Shown here: piece by piece, positions 18,058-25,692 of the stretch
Numbering within the stretch: position 1 is the first letter of the stretch
Layout: each line of letters starts with the position of its first letter
DNA from: Nocardia sp. BMG111209
Lineage (GTDB): Bacteria; Actinomycetota; Actinomycetes; Mycobacteriales; Mycobacteriaceae
Assembly (NCBI RefSeq): GCF_000381925.1
Contig: NZ_KB907307.1
Span: forward strand, 930,001-994,000
Reading direction: 5' to 3'
Length of the DNA: 64,000 nt
Made by a program: the position numbers and the translations under genes
Notes under the pieces: model-generated
The model's database searches: none
Told to the model about the DNA's origin: nothing
The model's input: only the letters and a program-made list of their open reading frames with translations

Positions 18058-19824
18058 TCAGAGGGCGCGTTTCAGCCCGACGTGACTGTTGTCGTAGCCG
18101 AGGCGGGCGTAGAAGGCGTGGGCTCGTTCGCGGGCCCGGTCCGTGGTGACCTGGGCGAGGGTCGCGCCGCGGTGCCTGCCGTGGTCGTGGGCCCACTCGA
18201 GCATCGCGGTTCCGATGCCGCGGGAGCGTTCCGCGGCCGCGACCCGGACTCCCTCGATCTGGAGGCGGGTGGCGCCGCCGCGGGACAGTCCCGGAATGAT
18301 GGTGAGCTGCATGGTGCCGACGATGCGGTCGGCCTCGTCGCGGACCACCGCCAGATAGTGCGAGGGATCGCGGGTGACCGCGTCGTAGGCCTCCTCGTAC
18401 CGGGCGATGTCGAAACCCTCACGGGTACGGCCGATCTCGTCGTCGGAAAGCAGTTCGACCAGCGCCGGGACGTCGGTACGCTCCGCGCGCTGCACGCGGT
18501 AGATCCGGTCGCCGAGCCGGAGCCGGCCGCCGATCGAGGCCCGCGCCCGCGACCGGAGCCGGGCGATCAGCGTGTCCAGCCAGGCGCCGACATGCCGCCG
18601 CGCCTCGGGGGTGTCGGGGTAGCGGCAGCGCAGGTGCAGGCCCGCCTCGTCGAGGATGAACCAGAGCATCACACCGTCGGTCCGGATCGTCGCGCCGACG
18701 TACTGGGCCTCCAGACCGGTCGCGTCGACCCGGACCGGTAGTCGGCGCAGATCCAGCCACGAGATCGCGAACATGCCCGGCGCCTCGGGCATTCCGCCCC
18801 ACGGGCGCAGGATGTCCTCGAGCGGCCAGGACCCCATCCGGACCGCCTCCTTCACCGCCTCCGCGCTGGCCCGGGGATCGGAGTCGGCCGACTCGAGCAC
18901 CGAATTGGTGATGAACCACCCCACCGAGTCGTGCCAGGTGGGGTCGTACCGGCTGTGCACCGGAAATACGGCCCGCAGCGCGGTGCCGGCCAGATCGCGG
19001 GTCACCTCGGTCATCGCCCCGACCACCAGCGCCAGGGTCGAGACGCCGTCGCCGCGGGCCTGCGCCGAGAACGCGGCGCTGTCGTCGACGTCGAGGACGT
19101 CGCGCACCTCCACGCGCTCCTCCTGCAAGGTCGCCTCGCCCAGCGACAGCGGGAACCGCGGCATCACGTCGCCGCTGTTGGCCAGCACCTCGGCCCAGCG
19201 GCTGCGCACCTCGGCGGGCGCCGGCGGGCGGTCCCGCAGCGCGCGGGTGTGCTCGGCGAAGGCGGGCGCCGGCGGTAGCGACGGTTTGCGGCCGTTCTGC
19301 ACCGCGGCCAGCGCGGCGAGCAGATCGCGCGCGATCACCAGCATCGACCACATGTCGACGTGCGAGTGGTCGGCGGCGATCACCACGGTCGGTCCCACCG
19401 CGGTCTCGAGGACGCACAGCCGGTGCGACGGGCGGCTGTACGGTGAGCACGCGCGGTCCAGTACGCCGCGCAGCGCGTCGTTGACCGCCTGTCCCGCGGC
19501 GATCCCGTGCTCGACCCAGCCGCCGGGGAGGATGTCGACCTCGTGCAGCCGGGGCGCACCGTCCTCGCCCGGTACGAAGACCGTCCGCAGCGTGCCGTGC
19601 CGTTCGATCACCGCCAGCCACGCGGTCGCGAGTTCGTCGAGCGGTACCGGCGCGGAGAGCTTGAGGGACAACGCCATCCACGATCCCGCCCGGTCACCGG
19701 CCCCGACGTGCCGGCCCTGGTCGAAGGACACGGGTAATGCCCGGCCCACCGGCCCCGCGACGACATCGAAGCCGAGCAGGCGGCCGAACGGGAGGCGCAG
19801 GTGCGCGACGTTGGTCAGCCGCAT
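18058..19824 (-). CDS. Condensation-domain (PapA/NRPS C type) protein fused to a GNAT acetyltransferase
   Basis: A 588-residue fusion. Residues 1-430 form a CoA-dependent-acyltransferase/condensation fold with DHSHVDMWS at 152-160, equivalent to the HHxxxDG catalytic motif: His153 and Asp157 are kept, the first His is Asp and Gly is Met. The later structural block FPVHSRYDP and GWFITNSVLE follow the family pattern. Residues 440-588 are a GNAT N-acetyltransferase with RSRGIGTAMLEWAHD as acetyl-CoA loop. Two acyl-transfer modules in one chain suggest N- and O-acylation of one product, or acylation of a carrier-bound substrate. No NRPS or PKS gene is in the window. It is a single gene, convergent with the preceding operon. 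Confidence 0.78.
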   Translation of the reverse strand: MRLTNVAHLRLPFGRLLGFDVVAGPVGRALPVSFDQGRHVGAGDRAGSWMALSLKLSAPVPLDELATAWLAVIERHGTLRTVFVPGEDGAPRLHEVDILPGGWVEHGIAAGQAVNDALRGVLDRACSPYSRPSHRLCVLETAVGPTVVIAADHSHVDMWSMLVIARDLLAALAAVQNGRKPSLPPAPAFAEHTRALRDRPPAPAEVRSRWAEVLANSGDVMPRFPLSLGEATLQEERVEVRDVLDVDDSAAFSAQARGDGVSTLALVVGAMTEVTRDLAGTALRAVFPVHSRYDPTWHDSVGWFITNSVLESADSDPRASAEAVKEAVRMGSWPLEDILRPWGGMPEAPGMFAISWLDLRRLPVRVDATGLEAQYVGATIRTDGVMLWFILDEAGLHLRCRYPDTPEARRHVGAWLDTLIARLRSRARASIGGRLRLGDRIYRVQRAERTDVPALVELLSDDEIGRTREGFDIARYEEAYDAVTRDPSHYLAVVRDEADRIVGTMQLTIIPGLSRGGATRLQIEGVRVAAAERSRGIGTAMLEWAHDHGRHRGATLAQVTTDRARERAHAFYARLGYDNSHVGLKRAL

Positions 19825-19880
19825 GCCGGTATCCTAGGCTTCCCCAGCGCTCGCCGTCCTGTTAGCACCCTGGAGCCACC

Positions 19881-20660
19881 GTGCCGACCTTCCGCGTCCC
19901 CGGCGCCGACCTCGACGTGGAGCTGAGCGACGAGGGTGGCCATCCCGTCGTCCAACTCCACGGTCTCACCTCGAGCCGCCATCGCGATCGCCTGATGGAT
20001 CTGGATCTGGGCCGCGGGCTCAGCGGAACCCGGCTGCTGCGGTACGACGCACGCGGACACGGGTTTTCGACCGGCCGTACCGTCCCCGAGGACTATCGGT
20101 GGCCGGTACTGGCCGACGATCTGCTGCAACTGCTCGACCACTGGTTCCCCGGTGAACAGGTGCACGGTGTCGGTCCCTCGATGGGCACCGGGACCCTGCT
20201 GCACGCCGCGGTCCGCGACCCCGGCCGATTCGCCGGCCTCACCCTGCTGGTGCCCTCGACCGCCTGGCACACCCGCGCCGCGAAGGCCGGTATCTACCGG
20301 GAGAACGCCCGCCTGATCGAGGAACACGGCCTCGCCGCCTTCCTGAGCGCCGATCTCACCGCGCCGCGGCCGCCGGCCACCGCCGGAACGCCGGAAACCG
20401 GGCCCGACGTCGCCGAACGCCTGCTGCCCGCACTGTTCCGCGGGGCGGCGATGAGCGATCTGCCGGACCCCGAGGCGATCGCCACGATCGACGTGCCGAC
20501 CACGATCCTGGCCTGGATCGACGACCCCGCTCATCCGGTGTCGACCGCCGAGACGCTGCTCGGCCTGCTGCCGGACGCCACCCTGGAGGTGGCGCGCACC
20601 CCGGCCGATCTCGCCCGCTGGCCGAAAATCCTGTGCGAGGACGTGGCGCGGCACGGATAG
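19881..20660 (+). CDS. Alpha/beta-hydrolase fold protein
   Basis: A 259-residue hydrolase. The oxyanion segment VVQLHGLTSS and the nucleophile elbow GVGPSMGTGTL (Ser in G-P-S-M-G) are clear, and RYDARGHGFSTG is the usual strand-4 motif. The acidic residue is probably in LAWIDDPAHPV, whose His may complete the triad; the terminal catalytic His is otherwise not obvious. The substrate is unknown. The start is GTG 19881, 56 bp from the divergent condensation/GNAT gene. It is convergent with the AlaRS-like gene (four bases apart). Confidence 0.82.
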   Translation: MPTFRVPGADLDVELSDEGGHPVVQLHGLTSSRHRDRLMDLDLGRGLSGTRLLRYDARGHGFSTGRTVPEDYRWPVLADDLLQLLDHWFPGEQVHGVGPSMGTGTLLHAAVRDPGRFAGLTLLVPSTAWHTRAAKAGIYRENARLIEEHGLAAFLSADLTAPRPPATAGTPETGPDVAERLLPALFRGAAMSDLPDPEAIATIDVPTTILAWIDDPAHPVSTAETLLGLLPDATLEVARTPADLARWPKILCEDVARHG

Positions 20661-20664
20661 GCGC

Positions 20665-21849
20665 TCACCCGTTCTCGGTCTCGACGCGCAGGTACACCAC
20701 GAGGTCGCGCGGCAGGCCGTAGGTGTCGTGCAGGCGGCGATAGTCGTCGTCGGTCAGGGGACCGGTGAAACGGCGGTGGGACAACACCTTCCGGCCGCGC
20801 TGGAGCAGCCGGCGGAATCCGGTCTCCTCGTCGAGCAGGCCGGTGCGCACCTCGTGGGGGTCGGCCGGTTGCCGGAAGTGCCCGAGGGTGTGTTCCACGA
20901 GTTCGATCGGCAGGTCGGACAGGGTGCGGGTCGGTTCGTCGCGCCACAGCGTGGTGAGGGTGCGGCGGATCAGGCGGCGGAGGATGTGACCGTGACGGTA
21001 CGGGGACGGGGTGACCCCGTCGCCGAGGACGACGATACTCGAGCGCAGATGGTCCGACACCAGTCGCAGCGACCGCCGGTCCAGCGGACCCCAGATGCGG
21101 GGGAGGGTGGTCAGCCAGGGCTCGAAGAGGTCGATCTCGAAGACGGACTGCGTATTCCGCAGAATTCGCACCAGTCGTTCCACTCCCAGCCCGGTGTCGA
21201 CGCAGGGCCGGCGCATCGGTTCCAGGCGGCCGCCGGGATGGCGGACGTAGCGCATCATGACGTGGTTCCACACCTCCACCCAGCGGTCGTCGGAGGTCGG
21301 AGTGCCCTGTGGCACTTCGTCTCCCGTCCAGACGAAGATCTCGGAATCGGGTCCGCAGAGTCCGGTCGGGCCGTTCGACCACCAGTTCTCGCCGGTGGTC
21401 GGTTCGACCGGCAGGCCCAGTTCCTCCCAGGTGCGCCGGGACTCGTGGTCGGGCTCGACCTGTCCGTCACCGCCGAACACCGTCACGTACATCCGGTCCG
21501 GTTCGATGCCGAAACCGTTGTGCAGCAGGTCGAATCCCCACCGCAGGCTCTGCGGGCCGTCGTAGTCGCCGAGCGACCAGGACCCGAGCATCTCGAAGAC
21601 GGTGAGGTGGGTGTCGTCACCGACCTCGTCGAGATCGGTGGTGCGCAGACATCGCTGCACGCCGGTGAGCCGCCGCCCCAGCGGATGTGGCTGCCCCAGC
21701 AGGTACGGCGTCAGCGGGTGCATCCCGGAAGTGGTGTACAACACCGGATCTCCCGGTGGCGGAACGAGCGATCCGCCCGGCGTGAGCCGGTGCCCGCGTT
21801 CGCGGAAGTAGTCGAGGAAGGTTCGGACGGTCCGGTCGGTGGTGATCAT
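20665..21849 (-). CDS. Free-standing alanyl-tRNA synthetase catalytic domain (AlaRS paralogue without editing domain)
   Basis: A 394-residue protein that matches only the first half of AlaRS (full-length enzymes are near 880-900). All catalytic landmarks are present: FLDYFRERGHRLTPGGSL, YTTSGMHPL, FEMLGSWSLGDY, CGPDSEIF, VEVWNHVMM, VDTGLGVERLV and motif 3, YRHGHILRRLIRR. It stops just after LHDTYGLPRDLV, where the AlaRS tRNA-recognition domain ends, so the editing and C-Ala domains are missing. It should form Ala-AMP and possibly Ala-tRNA without proofreading. GGAG precedes ATG 21849. An Ala-rich leader peptide and alternative hairpins upstream suggest control by Ala-tRNA charging. It could be a backup or inhibitor-resistant enzyme, or supply Ala-tRNA for a non-ribosomal use. 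Confidence 0.85.
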   Translation of the reverse strand: MITTDRTVRTFLDYFRERGHRLTPGGSLVPPPGDPVLYTTSGMHPLTPYLLGQPHPLGRRLTGVQRCLRTTDLDEVGDDTHLTVFEMLGSWSLGDYDGPQSLRWGFDLLHNGFGIEPDRMYVTVFGGDGQVEPDHESRRTWEELGLPVEPTTGENWWSNGPTGLCGPDSEIFVWTGDEVPQGTPTSDDRWVEVWNHVMMRYVRHPGGRLEPMRRPCVDTGLGVERLVRILRNTQSVFEIDLFEPWLTTLPRIWGPLDRRSLRLVSDHLRSSIVVLGDGVTPSPYRHGHILRRLIRRTLTTLWRDEPTRTLSDLPIELVEHTLGHFRQPADPHEVRTGLLDEETGFRRLLQRGRKVLSHRRFTGPLTDDDYRRLHDTYGLPRDLVVYLRVETENG

Positions 21850-21923
21850 GGTGGTTGCTCCATCGAGTGAAATCGACCGGAAGCGACCGCACACGGCAGG
21901 TCCGGCAACAAGACCGACACGCA

Positions 21924-21980
21924 CCGGCGGACCGTTTCCGGTCGCCGGCATCGGAGAGAAGGTCAGTCGGCAGCGACCGG
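21924..21980 (-). promoter_or_regulatory. Attenuator: terminator-like hairpin and competing antiterminator segment
   Basis: On the minus-strand RNA a hairpin covers 21948-21924: ten base pairs with one bulge, closed by ACCG-GAAA-CGGT, a GNRA tetraloop. The 5' arm of this hairpin contains GCGACCGG (21945-21938). This is perfectly complementary to CCGGTCGC at 21980-21973, inside the last codons of the Ala-rich leader. The two pairings exclude each other, as terminator and antiterminator do. No clear U-tract follows the hairpin, which is common in actinobacteria. Confidence 0.5.
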
Positions 21981-22031
21981 CGAGCAGAGAGCTCGTGCGG
22001 CCGCGGCGGCGTTTCGGGATTCGACCTTCAT
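21963..22031 (-). CDS. Alanine-rich leader peptide upstream of the AlaRS-like gene
   Basis: A 22-codon open frame whose product has eight alanines, five of them consecutive (residues 8-12, sequence NAAAAARALC), then S-P-V-A-A-D. There is no Shine-Dalgarno site, but TACCGT lies six bases before the ATG, which fits a -10 box and a leaderless transcript starting at the AUG. It ends 113 bases before the AlaRS-like ATG. The position, composition and adjacent mutually exclusive hairpins fit a classical attenuator leader in which ribosomes stall when Ala-tRNA is scarce. It is read from sequence only. Confidence 0.55.
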   Translation of the reverse strand: MKVESRNAAAAARALCSPVAAD

Positions 22032-22066
22032 GGCTGCACGGTAGCAACGGGCTGGGCCGAGCACGA

Positions 22067-22078
22067 CCGATTTATCGG
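22067..22078. promoter_or_regulatory. Inverted repeat in the AlaRS-like/VOC intergenic region
   Basis: CCGAT-TT-ATCGG has perfect 5-bp arms. It lies in the 176-bp stretch between the alanine leader and the VOC gene, just upstream of the proposed leaderless start. It may be a regulator site for either gene. Apart from this, the leader and the attenuator, I see nothing else in 21850-22207. Confidence 0.3.
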
Positions 22079-22207
22079 CCGGTGCGACGGTCGGGATACA
22101 TTCGTGCGCCGGAATGTCGAGAACGCCCGGACGGCTCCGTCCCAGGGATACGAACAGCCCCCCGCGGCCGGTCCGCATCGGGAGCAACGCCAGCGAAGGA
22201 GAACATC

Positions 22208-22645
22208 ATGACGGTCCACCGGATGGATCACGCCGGACTCGTGGTCGAGGATCTCGCGGCGGCGGTCGCGTTCTTCGTCGAACTCGGCCTGGAAGTGGAG
22301 GGCGAGGCGACCGTCGGGGGTCCGTGGGCCGACGAACTGCTCGGACTCGACGGTGTCCGGGCGGATATCGTCATGGTCCGGACCCCGGACGGCCACGGCC
22401 GGGTCGAACTGTCGACCTTCCACTCCCCGCCGCCCCTCGCCCCCGCGCCGGTCGCACCGGTGAACGCGCTGGGTATCCCGCGCCTGACCTTCGTCGTCGA
22501 CGATGTGGACGACGTCCTCGATCGCCTGCGCGCGCACGGCGCCGAACTCGTGGGCACGGTGGCCCGGTACGAGGACATCTGCCGGTACTGCTACCTCCGC
22601 GGCCCGGCCGGCGTCCTGATCGGGCTGGTCGAGGAACTTCGCTGA
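22208..22645 (+). CDS. VOC-superfamily protein (glyoxalase/bleomycin-resistance/dioxygenase fold)
   Basis: A 145-residue protein with two beta-alpha-beta-beta-beta modules. The first begins MDHAGLVVEDLAAAVAFFVE and the second PRLTFVVDDVDDVLDRLRAHG, ending in the typical YLRGPAGVLIGLVEEL. Likely metal ligands are His in MDHAG, Glu in RVELSTF and Glu in LVEEL. The family covers isomerases, dioxygenases and antibiotic-sequestering proteins, so function cannot be fixed. GAAGGAG precedes the ATG. It ends 13 bases before the convergent nitroreductase gene. Confidence 0.87.
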   Translation: MTVHRMDHAGLVVEDLAAAVAFFVELGLEVEGEATVGGPWADELLGLDGVRADIVMVRTPDGHGRVELSTFHSPPPLAPAPVAPVNALGIPRLTFVVDDVDDVLDRLRAHGAELVGTVARYEDICRYCYLRGPAGVLIGLVEELR

Positions 22646-22658
22646 ACGACGCCGCGGT

Positions 22659-23312
22659 CTACCAGCCGTTCCAGTGGGTGATCTGTTCGGCCGGAAGGCG
22701 TTTCGCCGGCCGGAAGTCGGTGCCCTGGGTATAGGCGATCGGGAACAGCCCGCCCTGGCTGTACCGGTCGAACGGGATGCCGAGCAGCTCGGCGGCCTGC
22801 TTCTCGCCGTCGCCGACGAGATGCAGTGTCGTCCAAGCCGATCCGAGTCCGCGGGACCGCAACGCCAGCATGAAGCTCCATACCGCGGGCAACAGCGAAC
22901 CCCAGAAACCCGCGCTCGACACACCCGGGGTGTTCTCGGCGCGGCCCTTCAGGCACGGGATCAACATGACCGGGACCTCGTGGAGGTGGTCGTTGAGGTA
23001 TCGGGCCGAGTCGGTCACGCGCGGCTGGCGCGCATCGCGCTCGTCGCCGAACGCGGGCTTCGGTGCGTCGAGGTACGGGGTCGCGTAGGTCCGGTAGATG
23101 TCGGCCAGCGCCTGCTTGCGCTCGGCGTCCTCGACGAACACCCACTGCCAGCCCTGGGAATTGGATCCGCTCGGCGCTTGCAGGGCCAGTTCGAGGCATT
23201 CCAGCAGCACTTCCCGCGGCACCGGACGCTCGAGGTCCAGCCGCTTGCGCACCGAACGCGTGGTGGTCAGCACATCGTCGACGGACAGATCCAGCACATT
23301 CCCGAATGTCAT
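22659..23312 (-). CDS. Nitroreductase-family flavoprotein
   Basis: A 217-residue FMN-dependent oxidoreductase. The family pattern is visible in TTRSVRKRLDLERPVPREVL (phosphate-binding RSxR), ALQAPSGSNSQGWQWVFV and LRSRGLGSAWTTLHL. Related enzymes reduce nitro groups, quinones or enones with NAD(P)H. It is a single gene on the minus strand between a VOC protein and an exported protein. There is no hint of its substrate. Confidence 0.88.
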   Translation of the reverse strand: MTFGNVLDLSVDDVLTTTRSVRKRLDLERPVPREVLLECLELALQAPSGSNSQGWQWVFVEDAERKQALADIYRTYATPYLDAPKPAFGDERDARQPRVTDSARYLNDHLHEVPVMLIPCLKGRAENTPGVSSAGFWGSLLPAVWSFMLALRSRGLGSAWTTLHLVGDGEKQAAELLGIPFDRYSQGGLFPIAYTQGTDFRPAKRLPAEQITHWNGW

Positions 23313-23558
23313 TCCTCGTCCTCTCCGGAGCGGCTGTCGGCTACCGCAAACCCTATCGGGCGATCACGGAACCGCCGTGCGCGACCGGCGTCGCATTCGT
23401 TCGCGGGTAACCGCCGAAGCCGACTCCGGCAGCGGGACGGGCGATTTAGGATTTCGGTGCGGCGATACCCGCCCCCGGTGTTCGTCCGGGGCGGGGATTC
23501 GTCGTACGCCCCACCCGACCACGGCAGACCGCCGCGGACGAACGAACGGAGCACGTCA

Positions 23559-24020
23559 GTGGCAACCATCAGGCTCACGCGGCTCGTGCCGCTCGCCGCC
23601 GCGGCGGTCTGGGCGCTCGTCGCGTTCCCGGGCATCGCCGCGGCCGACGGCGACCAGTTCCAGTCCCCGTCGGGAAACATTTTCTGCGCCATGGGTGTTC
23701 GCGCCGACGGCACCGGCACCGTGGTCTGCCAGGGCGACGGCCACTACGCCGTGCCGAAACCGGCGGAGTGCCATCTGGCCTGGGGCGACCGGTTCAGCCT
23801 GGACCAGGGCGGCGCGCCGGTCTCGCACTGCCACGGCGACACGATCGTTCCGTCGTATTCGGGCCCGGGGAAGAACCCGGACGTACCGACCCTCGACTAC
23901 GGCAACACCCGATCCGCGGGCACCCTCACCTGCGACAGCGAACCCACGGGCATGACCTGCACCGACTCCGGCACCGGGCACTACATCCACCTGTCCCGCG
24001 AATCCAACGACCTCGGCTGA
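23559..24020 (+). CDS. Secreted DUF6636-type protein
   Basis: A 153-residue exported protein. Residues 1-29 form a signal peptide ending in GIAAADG. The mature part starts FQSPSGNIFCAMGV, the signature of the actinobacterial DUF6636 family, and contains eight cysteines spaced as if in disulphide pairs (NIFCAM, VVCQG, AECHL, SHCHG, LTCDS, MTCTD). Function is unknown. The GTG at 23559 has GGAG upstream. Confidence 0.8.
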   Translation: MATIRLTRLVPLAAAAVWALVAFPGIAAADGDQFQSPSGNIFCAMGVRADGTGTVVCQGDGHYAVPKPAECHLAWGDRFSLDQGGAPVSHCHGDTIVPSYSGPGKNPDVPTLDYGNTRSAGTLTCDSEPTGMTCTDSGTGHYIHLSRESNDLG

Positions 24021-24116
24021 GGACGTTCGCCGGCCGATGTCCCGGAATGGCATCTTGCGTTGCGGCGGAACACCTTTCGCCGCCCGCACCCGGTCGGTAC
24101 GGGCGGCGTCCGGTGC

Positions 24117-24539
24117 TCAGGAGGACGCGGCGGTGACGGCCTCCACGAGTGCGTCGCCGGTGTAGGCCACGCCCCCGATACCCCAGCCGCCCTCGGCGGC
24201 GTAACCGATGTTCATCCAGATGTCGTCGACCGGGTGGCCGGGGACGGTGTGTTTCGCGGCGATCGCCGTCGCCGTGGCGATGAAACCCGCGCGGTCGGCC
24301 ACGCTGGGCAGCCCGATACCGGGCAACATGAGTTCGATCAACAGGACCGGACGATTCACGCCACCGGTACTCATGTGCTCCGGTTCGAGCAGGTGGAGAT
24401 GCCCGCCGACGATCGGGGCGAAGAAGGAATTGCCGGCGAGGCCGCTGAATTCGATCAGGGCGTCGACGAGCTGGGGGACGAGCTGCGTCTCGCCGGATTC
24501 GGTGAGAACTCCGCGGGGTGCGATGACAGTGAACGGCAT
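24117..24539 (-). CDS. Tautomerase-family protein
   Basis: A 140-residue protein beginning Met-Pro (MPFTVIAPRGVL). After Met removal, Pro1 would be the catalytic base, the defining feature of the 4-oxalocrotonate tautomerase/MIF superfamily. The second half has the matching beta-alpha-beta element (FIATATAIAAKHTVPG, DDIWMNIGY). AGGAA lies before ATG 24539. It is divergent from a TetR regulator across a perfect palindrome, so it is probably that regulator's target. It may detoxify an unsaturated acid or ketone; the substrate is unknown. Confidence 0.72.
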   Translation of the reverse strand: MPFTVIAPRGVLTESGETQLVPQLVDALIEFSGLAGNSFFAPIVGGHLHLLEPEHMSTGGVNRPVLLIELMLPGIGLPSVADRAGFIATATAIAAKHTVPGHPVDDIWMNIGYAAEGGWGIGGVAYTGDALVEAVTAASS

Positions 24540-24575
24540 GGGAAAGGTTCCTGGTCTCTGCGACGGATCCGATGA

Positions 24576-24593
24576 CTAGTACGTACGTACTAG
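24576..24593. promoter_or_regulatory. Perfect 18-bp palindrome, TetR operator candidate
   Basis: CTAGTACGTACGTACTAG reads identically on both strands. It lies 37 bp before the tautomerase start and 55 bp before the TetR start. A half copy, GTACTAGT, occurs at 24620-24627, closer to the TetR gene. This is a typical TetR operator arrangement in a divergent promoter. Confidence 0.75.
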
Positions 24594-24648
24594 CGAATGC
24601 ATCGTGCACTAGGATGGCCGTACTAGTCAAGTGGAGGAGCCGCGCCCG

Positions 24649-25212
24649 ATGACCAAACCGACCCGCGACCGCATGATCGACGCCGCCGTGGACGCCCTCC
24701 GCAAGCAGGGATTGGCGGGTATGTCGTTCACCGAGGTGCTGGCCGCCAGCGGTGCCGCACGAGGGGCGATCTATCACCATTTCCCCGGCGGCAAAGCCGA
24801 ACTCGTCGCCGAGGCGGCCAGGCTGCACGGCCACGAGGTGGCCGATCGCCTCGCGGACCTGTCCGGCGCCGGCCCCCGCGCGGTCGTCGAGGCCTTCCTG
24901 GCGATGGCCCGTCCGGTCGTCGAGGACAGCGTCACCGGCTGCGGCTGCGCGATCGCCGCCGTCACGGTATCCCCCGGCACGGAGGGCGACGAGCTACGAG
25001 CCATCGCCGCAACAACTTTCGCGACCTGGGCACACCACCTCACCGCCGCCCTCGTCACCGCCGGGATGTCCCCGGAGGCGGCCGGCGACCTGGCCCAGTT
25101 GCTGATCGCCCTCCTCGAGGGCGCACAGGTCCTGTGCCGGGCCGCCGCCGACCCCGAACCCTTCGAACGCGCGGCACGAGCAGCACTGGCCGCCGTTCCC
25201 CACCCGGAGTAG
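24649..25212 (+). CDS. TetR-family regulator (LmrA/YxaF-like)
   Basis: A 187-residue repressor. The DNA-binding domain is MSFTEVLAASGAARGAIYHHFPGGKAELV (about residues 25-53). The ligand domain has the cysteine pair GCGCAIAAVTVSPG, seen in the YxaF/LmrA-type C-terminal family. The ATG at 24649 follows GGAGGAG with suitable spacing; an in-frame GTG at 24631 sits before that site and is unlikely. It is divergent from the tautomerase, and the palindrome between them is its probable operator. Confidence 0.9.
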   Translation: MTKPTRDRMIDAAVDALRKQGLAGMSFTEVLAASGAARGAIYHHFPGGKAELVAEAARLHGHEVADRLADLSGAGPRAVVEAFLAMARPVVEDSVTGCGCAIAAVTVSPGTEGDELRAIAATTFATWAHHLTAALVTAGMSPEAAGDLAQLLIALLEGAQVLCRAAADPEPFERAARAALAAVPHPE

Positions 25213-25252
25213 AACGAGCGCATGGGAAGAACGGCAGCCGTCGTGCTCTACG

Positions 25253-25471
25253 TCATCGTGCCGGTGTTCGGCGCGTTCGATCTGAGGTTTCCGAAGGCTT
25301 CGTGAGCCCACGCGCGGGCCGGACCCCCATGGTCTGGCAATACGCCAGAAATGCCGCCAATCGAGCCGTTTTTCCCACGGAAACAAGTGCGGCGAGCAAT
25401 CCGACCAGTATGGTCGTATAACGCACAGTCGCAATGATGATCAGCATCGTGGCCATCGATGACGGCCAGAA
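25253..25471 (-). CDS. Small membrane protein (72 aa)
   Basis: A 72-residue product from GTG 25471, preceded by GAGGGGG at good spacing. It has two adjoining hydrophobic stretches (MATMLIIIATVRY and ILVGLLAALVSV), then a basic tail rich in Arg, Thr and Pro. Base composition is lower in GC than the neighbouring genes. It is divergent from the XRE-TPR regulator with 221 bp between, a pairing common in Streptomyces and Nocardia, so the regulator may control it. No family is recognised. Confidence 0.5.
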   Translation of the reverse strand, partial: FWPSSMATMLIIIATVRYTTILVGLLAALVSVGKTARLAAFLAYCQTMGVRPARGLTKPSETSDRTRRTPAR

Positions 25472-25692
25472 CACCGCGTTCACGGTGAACCCCCTCGGTT
25501 GCACTTATTCGGGCAATGCATTGTGCGGTCGTGGGATGCGGTAACGCATGTGCGGTGACGGGACATGTGCCGGAGACGTTCTCACCGCTCGCAGAATGTG
25601 CGCGGCGCACACATCATCGAGCAGTCGTAGCGTTCTCGGCACGGACTTCTTACCGTTGAAGGCACCAGGAACTGACGAAAGCCGGAACGACC

